From: Verrucomicrobiia bacterium
GTDB lineage: Bacteria > Verrucomicrobiota > Verrucomicrobiia > Palsa-1439
NCBI GenBank assembly: GCA_022072455.1
Contig: JAJVHY010000018.1
Location: 1 to 64,000 of the forward strand
Reading direction: 5' to 3'
Length of the DNA stretch: 64,000 nt
The notes under the pieces were generated by a model. The model was not told the DNA's origin. It worked only from the letters and a program-made list of their open reading frames with translations, and ran no database searches. The translations under genes were made by a program, and so were the position numbers. Position 1 is the first letter of the stretch, and each line of letters starts with the position of its first letter. This document shows positions 36,259 through 45,538 of this stretch, one piece after another.

Positions 36259-37122
36259 TCAATAGTGGCCCGGGGCACCGAGCGCGAGCCGCCGGTAGCG
36301 AAGCGGAGGATGGCCAAAATGCCGGCGAAAGACTCGCGAGAAGTAGAACGGATCAGGGTAGCCAACCGCGGCGGCAATTTCGGCGACAGATTTGCTGGTG
36401 CCGGCGAGGTATTGGCGGGCGGCACCCAAGCGGCGTTCTTCCAGCCACCGCATGGGGGGGAGACCGGTTTCCTGTTTGAAGACGTGTCCAAAGTGGACCG
36501 GATGCCAGCCGGTCACTTTCGCCCATTGGGCCAAGGTGATGACGGTTTCGAGCCGCGCATTGGCCCAGGTTAGGGCGGTCAGGATGCGATCAACATCGGC
36601 CTGACCGGGTTTGCTGGCGGCAGACAGCGGCGCGCCGGTCTCGGCCAAGAGATGAATACACCAAGCGAGAAGCGGGCTGGCCACCGCCCAGTCCCGGACC
36701 GCGAGCGGACTTTGCAGGCCGTCGAGAATGGCGTTGAATTTTGCGGTGTACTGGAGCGGGTCGTTGAGTCGATACCGCCGGGCAAAACGGCGTTGGAGCA
36801 GGAGATTCGGTACCGGGCCTTGTTCGATGGCAATGCTCAGGCTCAACGCGGTGATGGGGTGGCGCGGATCATGCCCCAGGCTGATGAGGTCGCCACCGCG
36901 GACGGTCAACAGTTCGCCTTGGGTCAAGTTGCCGCGCCGGCCGTTGACGATGTACCAGCAATTGTTCTTCTCCAAAAAAAAGAAACTGATGAATTCGCGG
37001 GGCAACCGCTCCGGCGCGACAAACCAGTCCGGCTGGCAGACGAACCGGCCACAGTACAGCAGGCGCAGTCCGAGTCGTGTCTCGAAAAGCGAACGGCGCG
37101 CGTGGGGAAAAGGTTTCGTCAT
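36259..37122 (-). CDS. AraC-family transcriptional regulator 1
   Basis: This is a 287-aa regulator with an N-terminal cupin-like sensing domain (residues 15-150) and a C-terminal double helix-turn-helix (about 180-280). The second HTH is clear in SVAEIAAAVGYPDPFYFSRVFRRHFGHPPLRYRR. It is divergent from the 846-aa glycosidase, with the shared 41-bp element in the 136-bp gap. Control of that gene is the natural inference. The ligand is unknown. Confidence 0.9.
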   Translation of the reverse strand: MTKPFPHARRSLFETRLGLRLLYCGRFVCQPDWFVAPERLPREFISFFFLEKNNCWYIVNGRRGNLTQGELLTVRGGDLISLGHDPRHPITALSLSIAIEQGPVPNLLLQRRFARRYRLNDPLQYTAKFNAILDGLQSPLAVRDWAVASPLLAWCIHLLAETGAPLSAASKPGQADVDRILTALTWANARLETVITLAQWAKVTGWHPVHFGHVFKQETGLPPMRWLEERRLGAARQYLAGTSKSVAEIAAAVGYPDPFYFSRVFRRHFGHPPLRYRRLALGAPGHY

Positions 37123-37169
37123 TTCAGGGCTGAATGGCGTCCACCACCGGCGGAAGTGGTTTTGCGCGC

Positions 37170-37210
37170 GTCACTATAAAGTAACTTTTTGTCTACGAGC
37201 CAGAAGATTT
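37170..37210. promoter_or_regulatory. 41-bp shared promoter/operator element, copy 1
   Basis: It begins GTCACTATAA, continues with CTTTTTGTCT, and ends CCAGAAGATTT. Aligned gaplessly to 41579-41619 it matches at 34 of 41 positions, with five of the seven differences in one central run. On the minus strand TATAGT could be a -10 box for the AraC gene. In this copy AAAGT-A-ACTTT and CCAGAA-GATTT-TTCTGG (37200-37216) are additional palindromes. Confidence 0.75.
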
Positions 37211-37258
37211 TTCTGGAAGGATGCAGTATCTGGTGTGGCCAAGCCGTCACCGAATCAT

Positions 37259-39799
37259 ATGAAGATATCCGTGCTTTTTGCGAAACCACAAACTCCGAAA
37301 TTCACCGTCGTCACTGGCCGGTTGGGCAAAGTCACCGGAGGTAAACTGCGCTGGGTGGTGGAGGTGGTGGAGTCAACTCTTGAGCCGGGCGCGCCCGCAA
37401 CGCGCATCACCGTGCGAACGGCGAAGTCCGCCTTCACTTTTTTTCTGCGGGACGTGACGGCGCAGTGGCCGATTTGGATTCCCCAATTCGAAGTCGTCGT
37501 CGTGCCGGCGGATGATCGGCGGGATTACCGGCAGATTACGGACGCGATTCGCGGTCGCGGGTTGCAAAACGAACTCGACCGGATCGCCGGTGCGCCGGAG
37601 GAGACGTTTGCGAATGCGGCCGCCGCGACGCGTGATCAGCCCTGCGAGACGTGGTTGGGGTTGAGTCGTGATTTGCGGATGTTTCGCGTGACTGACCGGT
37701 GGGGGTACCTCGGCGAGTTTCAGGCCCAATACGCCGGTTACGGTGGCGCGATGTGGGGCACACGCGAGATTTGCGGACCGGAATGTGAGATTTTTGTCGG
37801 CCGCGGCGCGGCCTGCCGGGTGGATATTCGCCGGTGGCTGGAGGACGGCGCGCTGCCGATTTTGAACGCCGAACAACGCGACGGCGAGATGCTGTACCGG
37901 CTGACGACGTTTGTGACGCTAGAGCGGTCGGCATTGACGGCGCAGAATTTGCGCGGGTCGCATTTTCTCGTGGCGGATCGCCGGTGTGTCGGACACATGC
38001 ACCAGCCGCACGAACAGGAATTCGTCAAAGCACACGAGGCCGAAGAATTCGCCGGCAAGGAGCAGACGGTGTTGCTGGCGCGAGTCGAGGCAATCAATAC
38101 CGGCACCGCACCGCACTACGCGTTTCTGTCGGCGTTGGCGCCACGGGACAAGCGCCAGTGGCGGTTTGACGGCGCACGCGGTTGGGGGGTGTATGACGAC
38201 GGGAAAGTCGGCAGCATCTCGCGCTTGAACGGGAAACCGCTGCGGCAACTTGAAGTTGCTGTGCTCGTGGCGCCGGGCGAGAAGGTCACACTCGAGGCGG
38301 CGCTGCCGCACCAATACTTGCCGGCGGAGCGGGCGCGCGCGTTGGCGCGCTTCGATTTCGAGCAGCGGCGAATCGAGTGCCAGCGATTCTGGCGGGCGAA
38401 ACTCGCAACGGCGGCATCCATCCGCGTCCCGGAGAAGCGGATTGATGAGATGATCCGGGCGGGGCTGTTGCATTTGGATTTGGTTTCGTTCGGGCGCGAA
38501 CCGGATGAGCCGGTCGCAGCGACGATTGGGCTTTACAGTCCGATTGGCTCGGAGAGCGCGCCGATCATTCAATTCTATGATTCGGTGGGCTGGCACAAAT
38601 TGGCGGAACGTTCGCTGGATTATTTTTTGGCCAAACAACACGCGAACGGCTTCATGCAAAATTTCGGTGGCTACATGTTGGAGACCGGCGGCGCGTTGTG
38701 GACGCTGGGCGAGCATTACCGGTATACGCGGGATGCACGGTGGGTGCGGCGGGTGCAGCCGAAGCTGCTTAAGGCGTGTGAGTTTTTGTTGGCGTGGCGG
38801 GAGCGCAATCAGCGGCCGGAGTTGAAGGGGAAGGGCTATGGGTTGATCGAGGGCAAGTGTGGTGATCCGGAGGATCCATACCGGTCATTCATGTTAAACG
38901 GGTATGCGTACCTTGGTTTGCAGCGCGTCAGCGAGATGCTGGCGCAGATCAACCCGGCTCAGTCGAAACGGTTGGCGACCGCAGCCGCCGCGTGGCGGGC
39001 GGATATCCGGGCCGCCGTGGACATCGTGGTCGCCGAATCGCCGGTCATCCCGTTGGGGGATGGCACGTGGGTCCCGACTTGTGCGCCGTGGGCGGAGGGT
39101 CGGGGTGCGGGGGCGTTGCACGTGGATGGGACGCCCTGTAATACGCATGGCACGGTGAGCGCGCGCGATTCCCTGGTGGGGCCGTTGTATCTGATCTTCC
39201 AGGAGATTGTGGAGGCGACTGAGTCGCTTGCTGATTTTCTGGTGAAGGCCAATCACGAGTTGTTTACGTTGCGCAATGCCGGGTTCAGTCAGCCCTATTA
39301 TTGCCGGCATGATTATGCGCACTTGCGGCGCGGGGAAGTGCCGGCATTTCTGAAGGCCTATTACAATCAATTCGCGGCAATGGCTGATCGGCAGACGTAC
39401 ACGTTCTGGGAGCATTATTTTGGGGGGCCTCACAAGACGCACGAGGAAGGTTGGTTTCTCATGCAGACGCGCTGGATGCTTTGGCTGGAGGACGGCAACA
39501 CGTTGCGACTGCTCGCCGGCATCCCGCGGGCGTGGCTGGAGTCTGGTCAATCCATTGCCGTGGAAAATGTCGCGAGTTATTTCGGGCCAGTGAGCTTCCG
39601 TGTCGAATCCAACGACGAGGTCATCACGGCCGCCATCGAATGCCGCACCAACCGGCAACCCGCCGTGATCGAAATCCGCCTCCCGCACTGGCGCGGGGCG
39701 AAAGCCCGGCATGTCGAGGGCGGTACCTATAACCCGGCTCGTGAGACGGTGCGGGTGGCCGGATTCAAGAACTCGGCGCGGGTGATCCTCAAATTCTGA
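37259..39799 (+). CDS. predicted (alpha/alpha)6-barrel glycoside hydrolase or phosphorylase
   Basis: This is an 846-aa protein without signal peptide. Residues 1-350 are strand-rich (beta-sandwich domain), residues 370-760 are helical with six-hairpin features (RMDxMxxAGLLHLD-like start, FAGE-like LWTLGEHYRYTRDARW, SFMLNGYAYLGLQR, TYTFWEHYFGG, EEGWFLMQTRWMLWLE), and the end is a small beta domain. This layout is shared by GH65/78/94/95-type enzymes; I cannot pick a family. The frame stays open 177 codons upstream, but that part lies over the AraC gene and its promoter, so I start at ATG 37259, after the shared element. Confidence 0.75.
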   Translation: MKISVLFAKPQTPKFTVVTGRLGKVTGGKLRWVVEVVESTLEPGAPATRITVRTAKSAFTFFLRDVTAQWPIWIPQFEVVVVPADDRRDYRQITDAIRGRGLQNELDRIAGAPEETFANAAAATRDQPCETWLGLSRDLRMFRVTDRWGYLGEFQAQYAGYGGAMWGTREICGPECEIFVGRGAACRVDIRRWLEDGALPILNAEQRDGEMLYRLTTFVTLERSALTAQNLRGSHFLVADRRCVGHMHQPHEQEFVKAHEAEEFAGKEQTVLLARVEAINTGTAPHYAFLSALAPRDKRQWRFDGARGWGVYDDGKVGSISRLNGKPLRQLEVAVLVAPGEKVTLEAALPHQYLPAERARALARFDFEQRRIECQRFWRAKLATAASIRVPEKRIDEMIRAGLLHLDLVSFGREPDEPVAATIGLYSPIGSESAPIIQFYDSVGWHKLAERSLDYFLAKQHANGFMQNFGGYMLETGGALWTLGEHYRYTRDARWVRRVQPKLLKACEFLLAWRERNQRPELKGKGYGLIEGKCGDPEDPYRSFMLNGYAYLGLQRVSEMLAQINPAQSKRLATAAAAWRADIRAAVDIVVAESPVIPLGDGTWVPTCAPWAEGRGAGALHVDGTPCNTHGTVSARDSLVGPLYLIFQEIVEATESLADFLVKANHELFTLRNAGFSQPYYCRHDYAHLRRGEVPAFLKAYYNQFAAMADRQTYTFWEHYFGGPHKTHEEGWFLMQTRWMLWLEDGNTLRLLAGIPRAWLESGQSIAVENVASYFGPVSFRVESNDEVITAAIECRTNRQPAVIEIRLPHWRGAKARHVEGGTYNPARETVRVAGFKNSARVILKF

Positions 39800-39982
39800 C
39801 CGATGCATTCATCCGCTCAATTAACGTCTGCCAGTTTGCCGGTCACGGAGAATGGCCGGCGGCCAAGCAGTACCGGTGGGGGTGTGGGAAAATTCTTGTA
39901 CGAAATGCGGGCAGCCGCCGCATAGAAGATCAGTAGAGAAAACAGTCACACAAATGAAACCACAAAACGTAAGGAGATCGTG

Positions 39983-40576
39983 ATGCGTAAGGTTATCGTC
40001 GCAATGCTGTGCGCGGTGTGGGTTACGGGCGGTGGGTTGATGGCGCAGGATGCCAAAGACCCGCAGGTCGAAAAAATCAAAACTTTGCGGTCGGGGTTGT
40101 TGGCAAAGATGCCGGTATTGGGGGATCAGTTCAGCTATGACTACAATGGCATCAATACGGCCTCGTTGGATTTCAATAAGAAGTATCAGGCGGTGGCCGC
40201 CAGTTTGCGGGAAAAGCTCGAAACCGAAAACGCGAAGACCGGCGAGGCGCGTGACCAGATGGCCATCAACGCGGTGGTGGCCAAGCAGCAGCGCCTGGCC
40301 GTGATCCTCGCCGACCGGAGCGCCAGCGCCGCCGTGCAAGCCTGGGTTCAAAAATTCAATGACATGAATACGATTCGCCTCAACCTGGCCAGTCTGGTGA
40401 CAGCCCAGACCGCTAATGACCAGGCGTGGTTGCGGGCGGGGTGCGATCCGGCAGTGTTTGTTTCCGTGTTGACGGAGTTGACCAAGCGCGTGGATGAACT
40501 GAACGATCAGATCACCGCGCACCTCAATGAGTGGCAAAAGCGCAACGAGTCCGACTTGGTAAAATTGGCCGAGTAG
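39983..40576 (+). CDS. small exported helical protein
   Basis: This encodes about 197 aa. ATG 39983 is chosen because AAGGAG lies six bases upstream (a GTG at 39980 would be too close). A signal peptide (MRKVIVAMLCAVWVTGGGLMAQ) is followed by a fully helical mature protein (KIKTLRSGLLAKMPVLGDQF, DFNKKYQAVAASLREKLE, VDELNDQITAHLNEWQKR). I recognise no family. It stands alone between the glycosidase and the second AraC gene, and ends 29 bp before a bidirectional hairpin. Confidence 0.72.
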   Translation: MRKVIVAMLCAVWVTGGGLMAQDAKDPQVEKIKTLRSGLLAKMPVLGDQFSYDYNGINTASLDFNKKYQAVAASLREKLETENAKTGEARDQMAINAVVAKQQRLAVILADRSASAAVQAWVQKFNDMNTIRLNLASLVTAQTANDQAWLRAGCDPAVFVSVLTELTKRVDELNDQITAHLNEWQKRNESDLVKLAE

Positions 40577-40605
40577 CTAGCCACGCCACGGTGGTTAAAT
40601 CAGCG

Positions 40606-40641
40606 CCCCTCATTCCGACCGGCGCAGGCCGGGATGAGGGG
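40606..40641. terminator. bidirectional terminator-like hairpin
   Basis: CCCCTCAT (40606-40613) and ATGAGGGG (40634-40641) form a perfect 8-bp outer stem, with further G-C pairing inside. It lies between two convergent genes (198-aa protein and AraC 2). TTT follows on the plus strand. No long T-run, so strength is uncertain. Confidence 0.6.
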
Positions 40642-40665
40642 TTTGCTGTGCTGGGCCAGCGGCGA

Positions 40666-41574
40666 CTAGCGGGGTTTGCGCTGCCGGCCGACGGTCTTGG
40701 GGCTGGGTTGGACGAGTGCGACGGCCCGCTCCGGTGTTGCGAAGTGCTGTGACTGCCGGTACTGGCGCGGGGTGGCCTTGTGGTAGTTCTCGAAGACCCG
40801 GTAGAAATGCCCGAGATTCTGAAAGCCGCACTCAGCGCAAATATCCAAAATCTTTTTCTCGGTGGCCAGCAGTTCATGGGCGGCGTGTTCCATCCGGGCG
40901 CGATTGACGACAGCGGTGGCGGTCAGACCGTAGCATTGCCGGAGAACGCGGTTGACGTGTTTGCGGCTGCGGCCGGCGAGCCGGACAAATGCGGGGGCAC
41001 CGCCGCGAAAATGCGCGGGGTCGCTCACGGCTTCGAGCGCGTGGTGCAACCAAGAGGGACACGCGGGCAGATCGACTTTCGGCGGTGGTTCGAGTTGCGC
41101 GAACAATCCCAGCAGAAACAAATCGACCATCATCTGGTTGGTCTGGAAGTTGTAAAGGGCTTTGTTCCACGAGGCGAGCCATTCGCGCTGCGCGGCATTT
41201 AGCTTGACGTTGTAGGGCAGTGGGGTGGTCTTCCAAAAGAAAGTCGGGGTGCTCGGAAAATATCGCTGCCGCAGGCTTTCCAATGCGGCGCGGGGGACCA
41301 ATCCGCGGGAGATTATTAGCTCCACCGGCCCGGGGTTCGCCTGAATCTGCACGCGGTCTTTGGGGCGCTGCATCACCAGCATGCCGGGACGCAACAGCAG
41401 TCGGTGACCATTGGCGCGGTAAACCCCGGTTCCGCCGGGGTGAACCCAGAACACCGTCCCAAATTCCTGCGTGTACGTTCGCACCGGCGACCGGCTGCTG
41501 AACGAGACATGGTCGAAGTTGAACACTTGGCCATTCTTGAAAAAGTACGCCTCAGTCATTCGCGCGGCTTTCAT
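40666..41574 (-). CDS. AraC-family transcriptional regulator 2
   Basis: This is a regulator of about 302 aa. An N-terminal cupin domain (residues 10-110, VFWVHPGGTGVYRANGHRLLLRPG) is followed by a C-terminal AraC double HTH (about 200-275), with KKILDICAECGFQNLGHFYRVFENYHKATPRQYR the conserved second half. The start is unclear: GTG 41583, ATG 41574 or ATG 41559. I use 41574, which leaves the shared 41-bp element upstream. It is divergent from the PEP-CTERM operon. It is not a close paralog of AraC 1. Confidence 0.87.
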   Translation of the reverse strand: MKAARMTEAYFFKNGQVFNFDHVSFSSRSPVRTYTQEFGTVFWVHPGGTGVYRANGHRLLLRPGMLVMQRPKDRVQIQANPGPVELIISRGLVPRAALESLRQRYFPSTPTFFWKTTPLPYNVKLNAAQREWLASWNKALYNFQTNQMMVDLFLLGLFAQLEPPPKVDLPACPSWLHHALEAVSDPAHFRGGAPAFVRLAGRSRKHVNRVLRQCYGLTATAVVNRARMEHAAHELLATEKKILDICAECGFQNLGHFYRVFENYHKATPRQYRQSQHFATPERAVALVQPSPKTVGRQRKPR

Positions 41575-41578
41575 CAAT

Positions 41579-41619
41579 GTCACTATAACGTAGCTTTTTG
41601 TCTTGTCTCCAGAAGATTT
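41579..41619. promoter_or_regulatory. 41-bp shared promoter/operator element, copy 2
   Basis: This is the partner of 37170-37210: GTCACTATAA, then CTTTTTGTCT, then CCAGAAGATTT at identical spacing. It lies between AraC 2 and the PEP-CTERM gene. TATAGT on the minus strand is again a candidate -10 box; it would place the AraC 2 transcript start very near its start codon. Confidence 0.75.
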
Positions 41620-41650
41620 CTTTTTCGCGTGTCAGCTAAGGTGAAAATGC

Positions 41651-44600
41651 ATGAAAAAGATGCGCAGATCCTGGCGGGAGTTATGGTTGCCTCACCTTTG
41701 TTGGAGCGTGATCCTTGGCGTCGGCTGGCTGACTGCACCACTGGGTCAGGCGGCAACTGGGACATGGACAAATTATCTAGCCGGCGGCACGCTGACCGGC
41801 TACTGGACGAACAACGCCAGTTGGAGTCCGACTGTTACCGGGCATCCTGGGACTAATGCGAATGAAGACGCGTTTCTGACCAACAACGTCGCGCTGGCGT
41901 ACACGAATATTGTCAACGCCCGGATCAACAACAGCATCCGCACCCTCGCCGTTTCCAATACACTTGGCGAAGCGTGGTTGATCATCACCAATACCGCGCT
42001 GACTAATGCGACCTCTGTAACGCTGAATCATGGTGGCCGGTTGCAGGTGGACAACGGGGGCACACTCCGTGCCAGCAGTGCGTTCGCCTGGGCGGGCACC
42101 AATGGCGCGATTTACCTCAACAACGGCGGTCTGCTTTTCACCGCCGGGGCTCTGACAATGAGTGGCGGTACGACGGGCTTGGTTTCCAGTGCGAGCGGCG
42201 CCGGTAATGGTGGCGTGTGGAATCGCAACGCCCAAGCTTTGAACATCGGCAGTTCAACCGACGACAATATCCTGCGGATTACCGGGGGCGCGGTGGTTAC
42301 CAACAGCGGGGCGCTCAATTTATCCGGCAACCGGAATAGTCTGCTCGTCACGGACGGCGGCCAGTTAGTTGGTTCCGGAGCGATTACCTTTGGCGCATCC
42401 GGCAATACCTTCACGCTGGGCAGTGGATTCTGGACGCATAGTACAGCGGCATTGACGATCAACGGCACGAGCAATGCGCTCAACCTGGTCGGGGGCACCC
42501 TCAGCAACGCCACCGGTCTCATAGTGGGCGGCGCAGCAGGCGCGAACTTCAACAGCCTGATCGTGACGAACGGCGGACGTTTGGTGTCGCTGGGGGGCGG
42601 CCTGCTCCGAATCGGTGCGACCGCCGGCATCGGGGGAGCCGTTGCTGCCGGCGGCAGTGGCAACACCGTGATTCTCTCGAACAGCTTGCTGATCACCGCG
42701 ACCGATACTCCCTACATCGGATTCGGCACCTCCGACAACTCGATGACGGTGCTGGAACAGACTCTCTGGACTGGCGGCAATCAGTTTCTGATCGTGGGAG
42801 CAACGGCGGCGACGAACAACCTCCTGACCGTCAGCGGGGCGGTGTTGACGAACTTTAGCACCTTGCGACTTGGCGCCAACGGCAACTCAATCAGCAATCG
42901 GATCGTCATCCGCGACGAGGCGAAGGTTTTCTTCAATTCCTTCGCGGTCATTGGCTTCAGCGCGGGTGACAACTTCAACAGCTTGGTCGTCAGCAACGGC
43001 GGGCAATTGTTTGTTGCCGGCGGAATCAGCCTCGGGACGGGGGGCAACACTGGGAACACCATCCGCGTCACCGGTGGCGGCCAGTTGTCCGGCTCCGGTG
43101 TGATCAACTTCGGTCCGGCCGAGAATACGTTGGAGATGGGCGGGGGACACTGGACCTATAATTCCGCGAACGCGCTGACCATCAACGGGCGCAGCAACGC
43201 GTTGAGGATCGTCGGCGGCGTGGTCAGCAACGTCGGCGGCCTCACGGTTGGCGGCGCGCCCGGCGCTGACTACAACACGGTGGTCGCCACCAATGGCGGG
43301 CGCCTGCTGCTGGCCTCTACCGGTGGCCTCAAAATCGGTTCGTCGGCGGCCGCGCCCGGTAGCGGCGGCGCGGGCGGTAGCTTCAACACCGTGATCCTGT
43401 CCAACAGCTTTCTCTCTGGCGTCGCCGGTCACGAACACTTCCTCGGCTGGTCCTCCTCGGAGAACACCTTGGTGCTGCTGGATCACACGCTGTGGAACGG
43501 CGTCAATTCCTTGTCCGTTGGTCGCGGCACGAACAACGTCCTGGTCGTCCAGGGTGCCATCATGACCAACTTCTTCACACTCAGCATCGGTGCCGGTGGC
43601 AACTCCTTCAGCAATCGCGCCCTCGTCACCGACAACGGCCAGATATTCATACGCAACGGACTGACGGTCGGCTTCAACGCCGGCGACACTGCCAACCGCT
43701 TGACGATCACCAACGGCGGCTCCGTCTTCGCTGGCAGTGCAATCACGGTGGGAGCGGCCAACTCCACCAACAACTCAATCTGGATCGCGGCTGGCGGCCA
43801 ACTGGTCTCGGCCGCCGGTGTGACCGTTGGTGCCGCGGGTGCGTCCGGTAACTCGTTGTTCATTGTCAACGGCGGGTTATTGCAGGCTACCGGCTTGACC
43901 ATCGGCGGCGGCACCGGCAACACGATCAGCAATCGCAACGGTACCTTCCAGTTTACGAATGCACTGGTGGCGATCACCTCCCTCAATCACGGCGACATCG
44001 CGTTGACCGACGGCACGATTGCCTTCCGCAACATCAGTACTGGTCTGAACCTGACCAATAACTGGCGCGGCACCGCCCTGACGAATATCGCCTTTGCCGG
44101 TCACAACACCTTGCGCCTCGACAACTCCAGCGTCACCAACACGCTGGCGGGCGGGTACACGTTCAATACCGGTCTTGGCGCGACCAACTATTACCGGTTG
44201 GAAATGGTGAATGGGACGACCGCCGTCACCGGTCACGGAGTCACCATCGGTGCGGCGGGGGCGTTGTTGATCTCCAATACGAGCGCAAGTCTGACCGGCG
44301 TGTTCACCAACCACGGCCTCACGCGACTCGTCGGGGCGACGGCGAACTTGGAGCGCGGGATCGTCAACAGCGGTATTCTTTCGCTGGAAACTGCGACTCT
44401 GACCGGCACTGTTACCAATAACGGGACCTTGCGCGGCGACGGCTTGGTCGTGGGGGATGTGACGAGTTTCGGGACAAACAGTCCCGGCTTCTCGGTGGGG
44501 ACGCTCTCGATCACCGGCAACGTGGCGTTCGGGAGTTCAGCCGTGACGTGGATGGAGTTGTTTGCCGGTGGGAGCAACGACGTGATCAGTGTGAGCGGGC

Positions 44601-44878
44601 AGTTGACGTTTGGCGGAGAATTGGTCGTGACCAATGCCACCGGGTTTGCGTTTGCTGCCGGGCAGAGTTTTCAGTTGTTCGAGTTCGGGAGTCAGAACGG
44701 AACGTTTGACACCCTAAACCTGCCGGACTTGATGTCGGCGTACTTGGAATGGGACACGACGCAATTGGACACGGCCGCGTTGTTGATGATTGCGGCGATA
44801 CCGGAGCCGTCGGCAGTTGTGTTGGTTCTCGGCGGTTTGGTGATTTGGTGGGCGTTGGGGCGGCGGAGGCGGACATGA
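41651..44878 (+). CDS. PEP-CTERM beta-helix surface protein
   Basis: This is a 1075-aa protein with a signal peptide (hydrophobic SVILGVGWLTAPLGQA, cleavage near residue 35). The body is Gly/Asn/Ser/Thr-rich with short repeats of the form N-x-L-x-V-x-x-G-G-x-L, typical of autotransporter-associated beta-helices. Residues 229-469 and 470-about 700 are two tandem copies of a 240-residue unit (720-bp DNA offset, for example 42361 and 43081). The C-terminus IPEPSAVVLVLGG plus TM and RRRRT is a PEP-CTERM sorting signal, processed by exosortase/archaeosortase-type enzymes. It starts a four-gene operon. Confidence 0.88.
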   Translation: MKKMRRSWRELWLPHLCWSVILGVGWLTAPLGQAATGTWTNYLAGGTLTGYWTNNASWSPTVTGHPGTNANEDAFLTNNVALAYTNIVNARINNSIRTLAVSNTLGEAWLIITNTALTNATSVTLNHGGRLQVDNGGTLRASSAFAWAGTNGAIYLNNGGLLFTAGALTMSGGTTGLVSSASGAGNGGVWNRNAQALNIGSSTDDNILRITGGAVVTNSGALNLSGNRNSLLVTDGGQLVGSGAITFGASGNTFTLGSGFWTHSTAALTINGTSNALNLVGGTLSNATGLIVGGAAGANFNSLIVTNGGRLVSLGGGLLRIGATAGIGGAVAAGGSGNTVILSNSLLITATDTPYIGFGTSDNSMTVLEQTLWTGGNQFLIVGATAATNNLLTVSGAVLTNFSTLRLGANGNSISNRIVIRDEAKVFFNSFAVIGFSAGDNFNSLVVSNGGQLFVAGGISLGTGGNTGNTIRVTGGGQLSGSGVINFGPAENTLEMGGGHWTYNSANALTINGRSNALRIVGGVVSNVGGLTVGGAPGADYNTVVATNGGRLLLASTGGLKIGSSAAAPGSGGAGGSFNTVILSNSFLSGVAGHEHFLGWSSSENTLVLLDHTLWNGVNSLSVGRGTNNVLVVQGAIMTNFFTLSIGAGGNSFSNRALVTDNGQIFIRNGLTVGFNAGDTANRLTITNGGSVFAGSAITVGAANSTNNSIWIAAGGQLVSAAGVTVGAAGASGNSLFIVNGGLLQATGLTIGGGTGNTISNRNGTFQFTNALVAITSLNHGDIALTDGTIAFRNISTGLNLTNNWRGTALTNIAFAGHNTLRLDNSSVTNTLAGGYTFNTGLGATNYYRLEMVNGTTAVTGHGVTIGAAGALLISNTSASLTGVFTNHGLTRLVGATANLERGIVNSGILSLETATLTGTVTNNGTLRGDGLVVGDVTSFGTNSPGFSVGTLSITGNVAFGSSAVTWMELFAGGSNDVISVSGQLTFGGELVVTNATGFAFAAGQSFQLFEFGSQNGTFDTLNLPDLMSAYLEWDTTQLDTAALLMIAAIPEPSAVVLVLGGLVIWWALGRRRRT

Positions 44879-45525
44879 TTGGGCGGCATTGCAATCGTTG
44901 TCGCGCTTTCACTCTGATCGAGTTGATGGCGGTCGTCTTAATTATCTTGGTCTTGGTCGCCATTGTTTTCAGAGTAACCGGTTACGTGCAACGAAAAGCG
45001 GCGATTGCCACGACGAAGGCGCAAATGGCGGCCATTGAAGCGGCACTGGAAAGTTACAAGAGCGACTTCGGGTATTATCCGCAGACGCAGTCCGGTCGCA
45101 TCTCGAAACATGCCATCGTCGAAAGTGCCAACGGGAACACGTTGTACAAGGCACTCTTCCAACAAGGCAAAGTGTATTTGCATAACTTTCCGGAGAAACA
45201 GATCCGGGTGAAAACGGCGTGGGGCGCGACGGGTGTTGTCCAAACCAATCTCTGTGATGTGTGGGGCACGCCGTTCAACTACTATTGCTCGCCGCGGAGC
45301 GTCGCGACCAATAACCCGCCGGCATTCTGTCTGTGCTACAATCCCGGCGTTGCCCACGGGGGGCAAATCAATCTGGCGAGTTTCGATTTGTTTTCGTACG
45401 GACCGGATCAGACGACGTATGTGCCCGGTTCGTTTTACTGGGGTGCGACCGGTAACAACGGGTCGTGGCTCGAGGTCTTTACCAACGTGGCGTCGGTCAG
45501 CGACGACATTACCAACTGGAAATGA
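44875..45525 (+). CDS. type II/IV pseudopilin (GspG-like)
   Basis: This is a 216-aa prepilin-like protein. The leader MIGRHCNRCRA precedes FTLIELMAVVLIILVLVAIVF, the N-methylation/cleavage motif with Glu5. The mature domain resembles GspG major pseudopilins (KAAIATTKAQMAAIEAALESYKSDFGYYP and DVWGTPFNYY). I chose ATG 44875, which overlaps the PEP-CTERM gene stop (ATGA) and has GGAGG upstream. Coupling to a PEP-CTERM protein is unusual and suggests a dedicated secretion or surface structure. Confidence 0.88.
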   Translation: MIGRHCNRCRAFTLIELMAVVLIILVLVAIVFRVTGYVQRKAAIATTKAQMAAIEAALESYKSDFGYYPQTQSGRISKHAIVESANGNTLYKALFQQGKVYLHNFPEKQIRVKTAWGATGVVQTNLCDVWGTPFNYYCSPRSVATNNPPAFCLCYNPGVAHGGQINLASFDLFSYGPDQTTYVPGSFYWGATGNNGSWLEVFTNVASVSDDITNWK

Positions 45526-45538
45526 AGCCGGGGGCGCG

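Noticed and set aside
36728-37258. 177-residue N-terminal extension of the glycosidase
   Set aside because: It lies antisense over the AraC gene and across the shared promoter element; the composition changes at ATG 37259.
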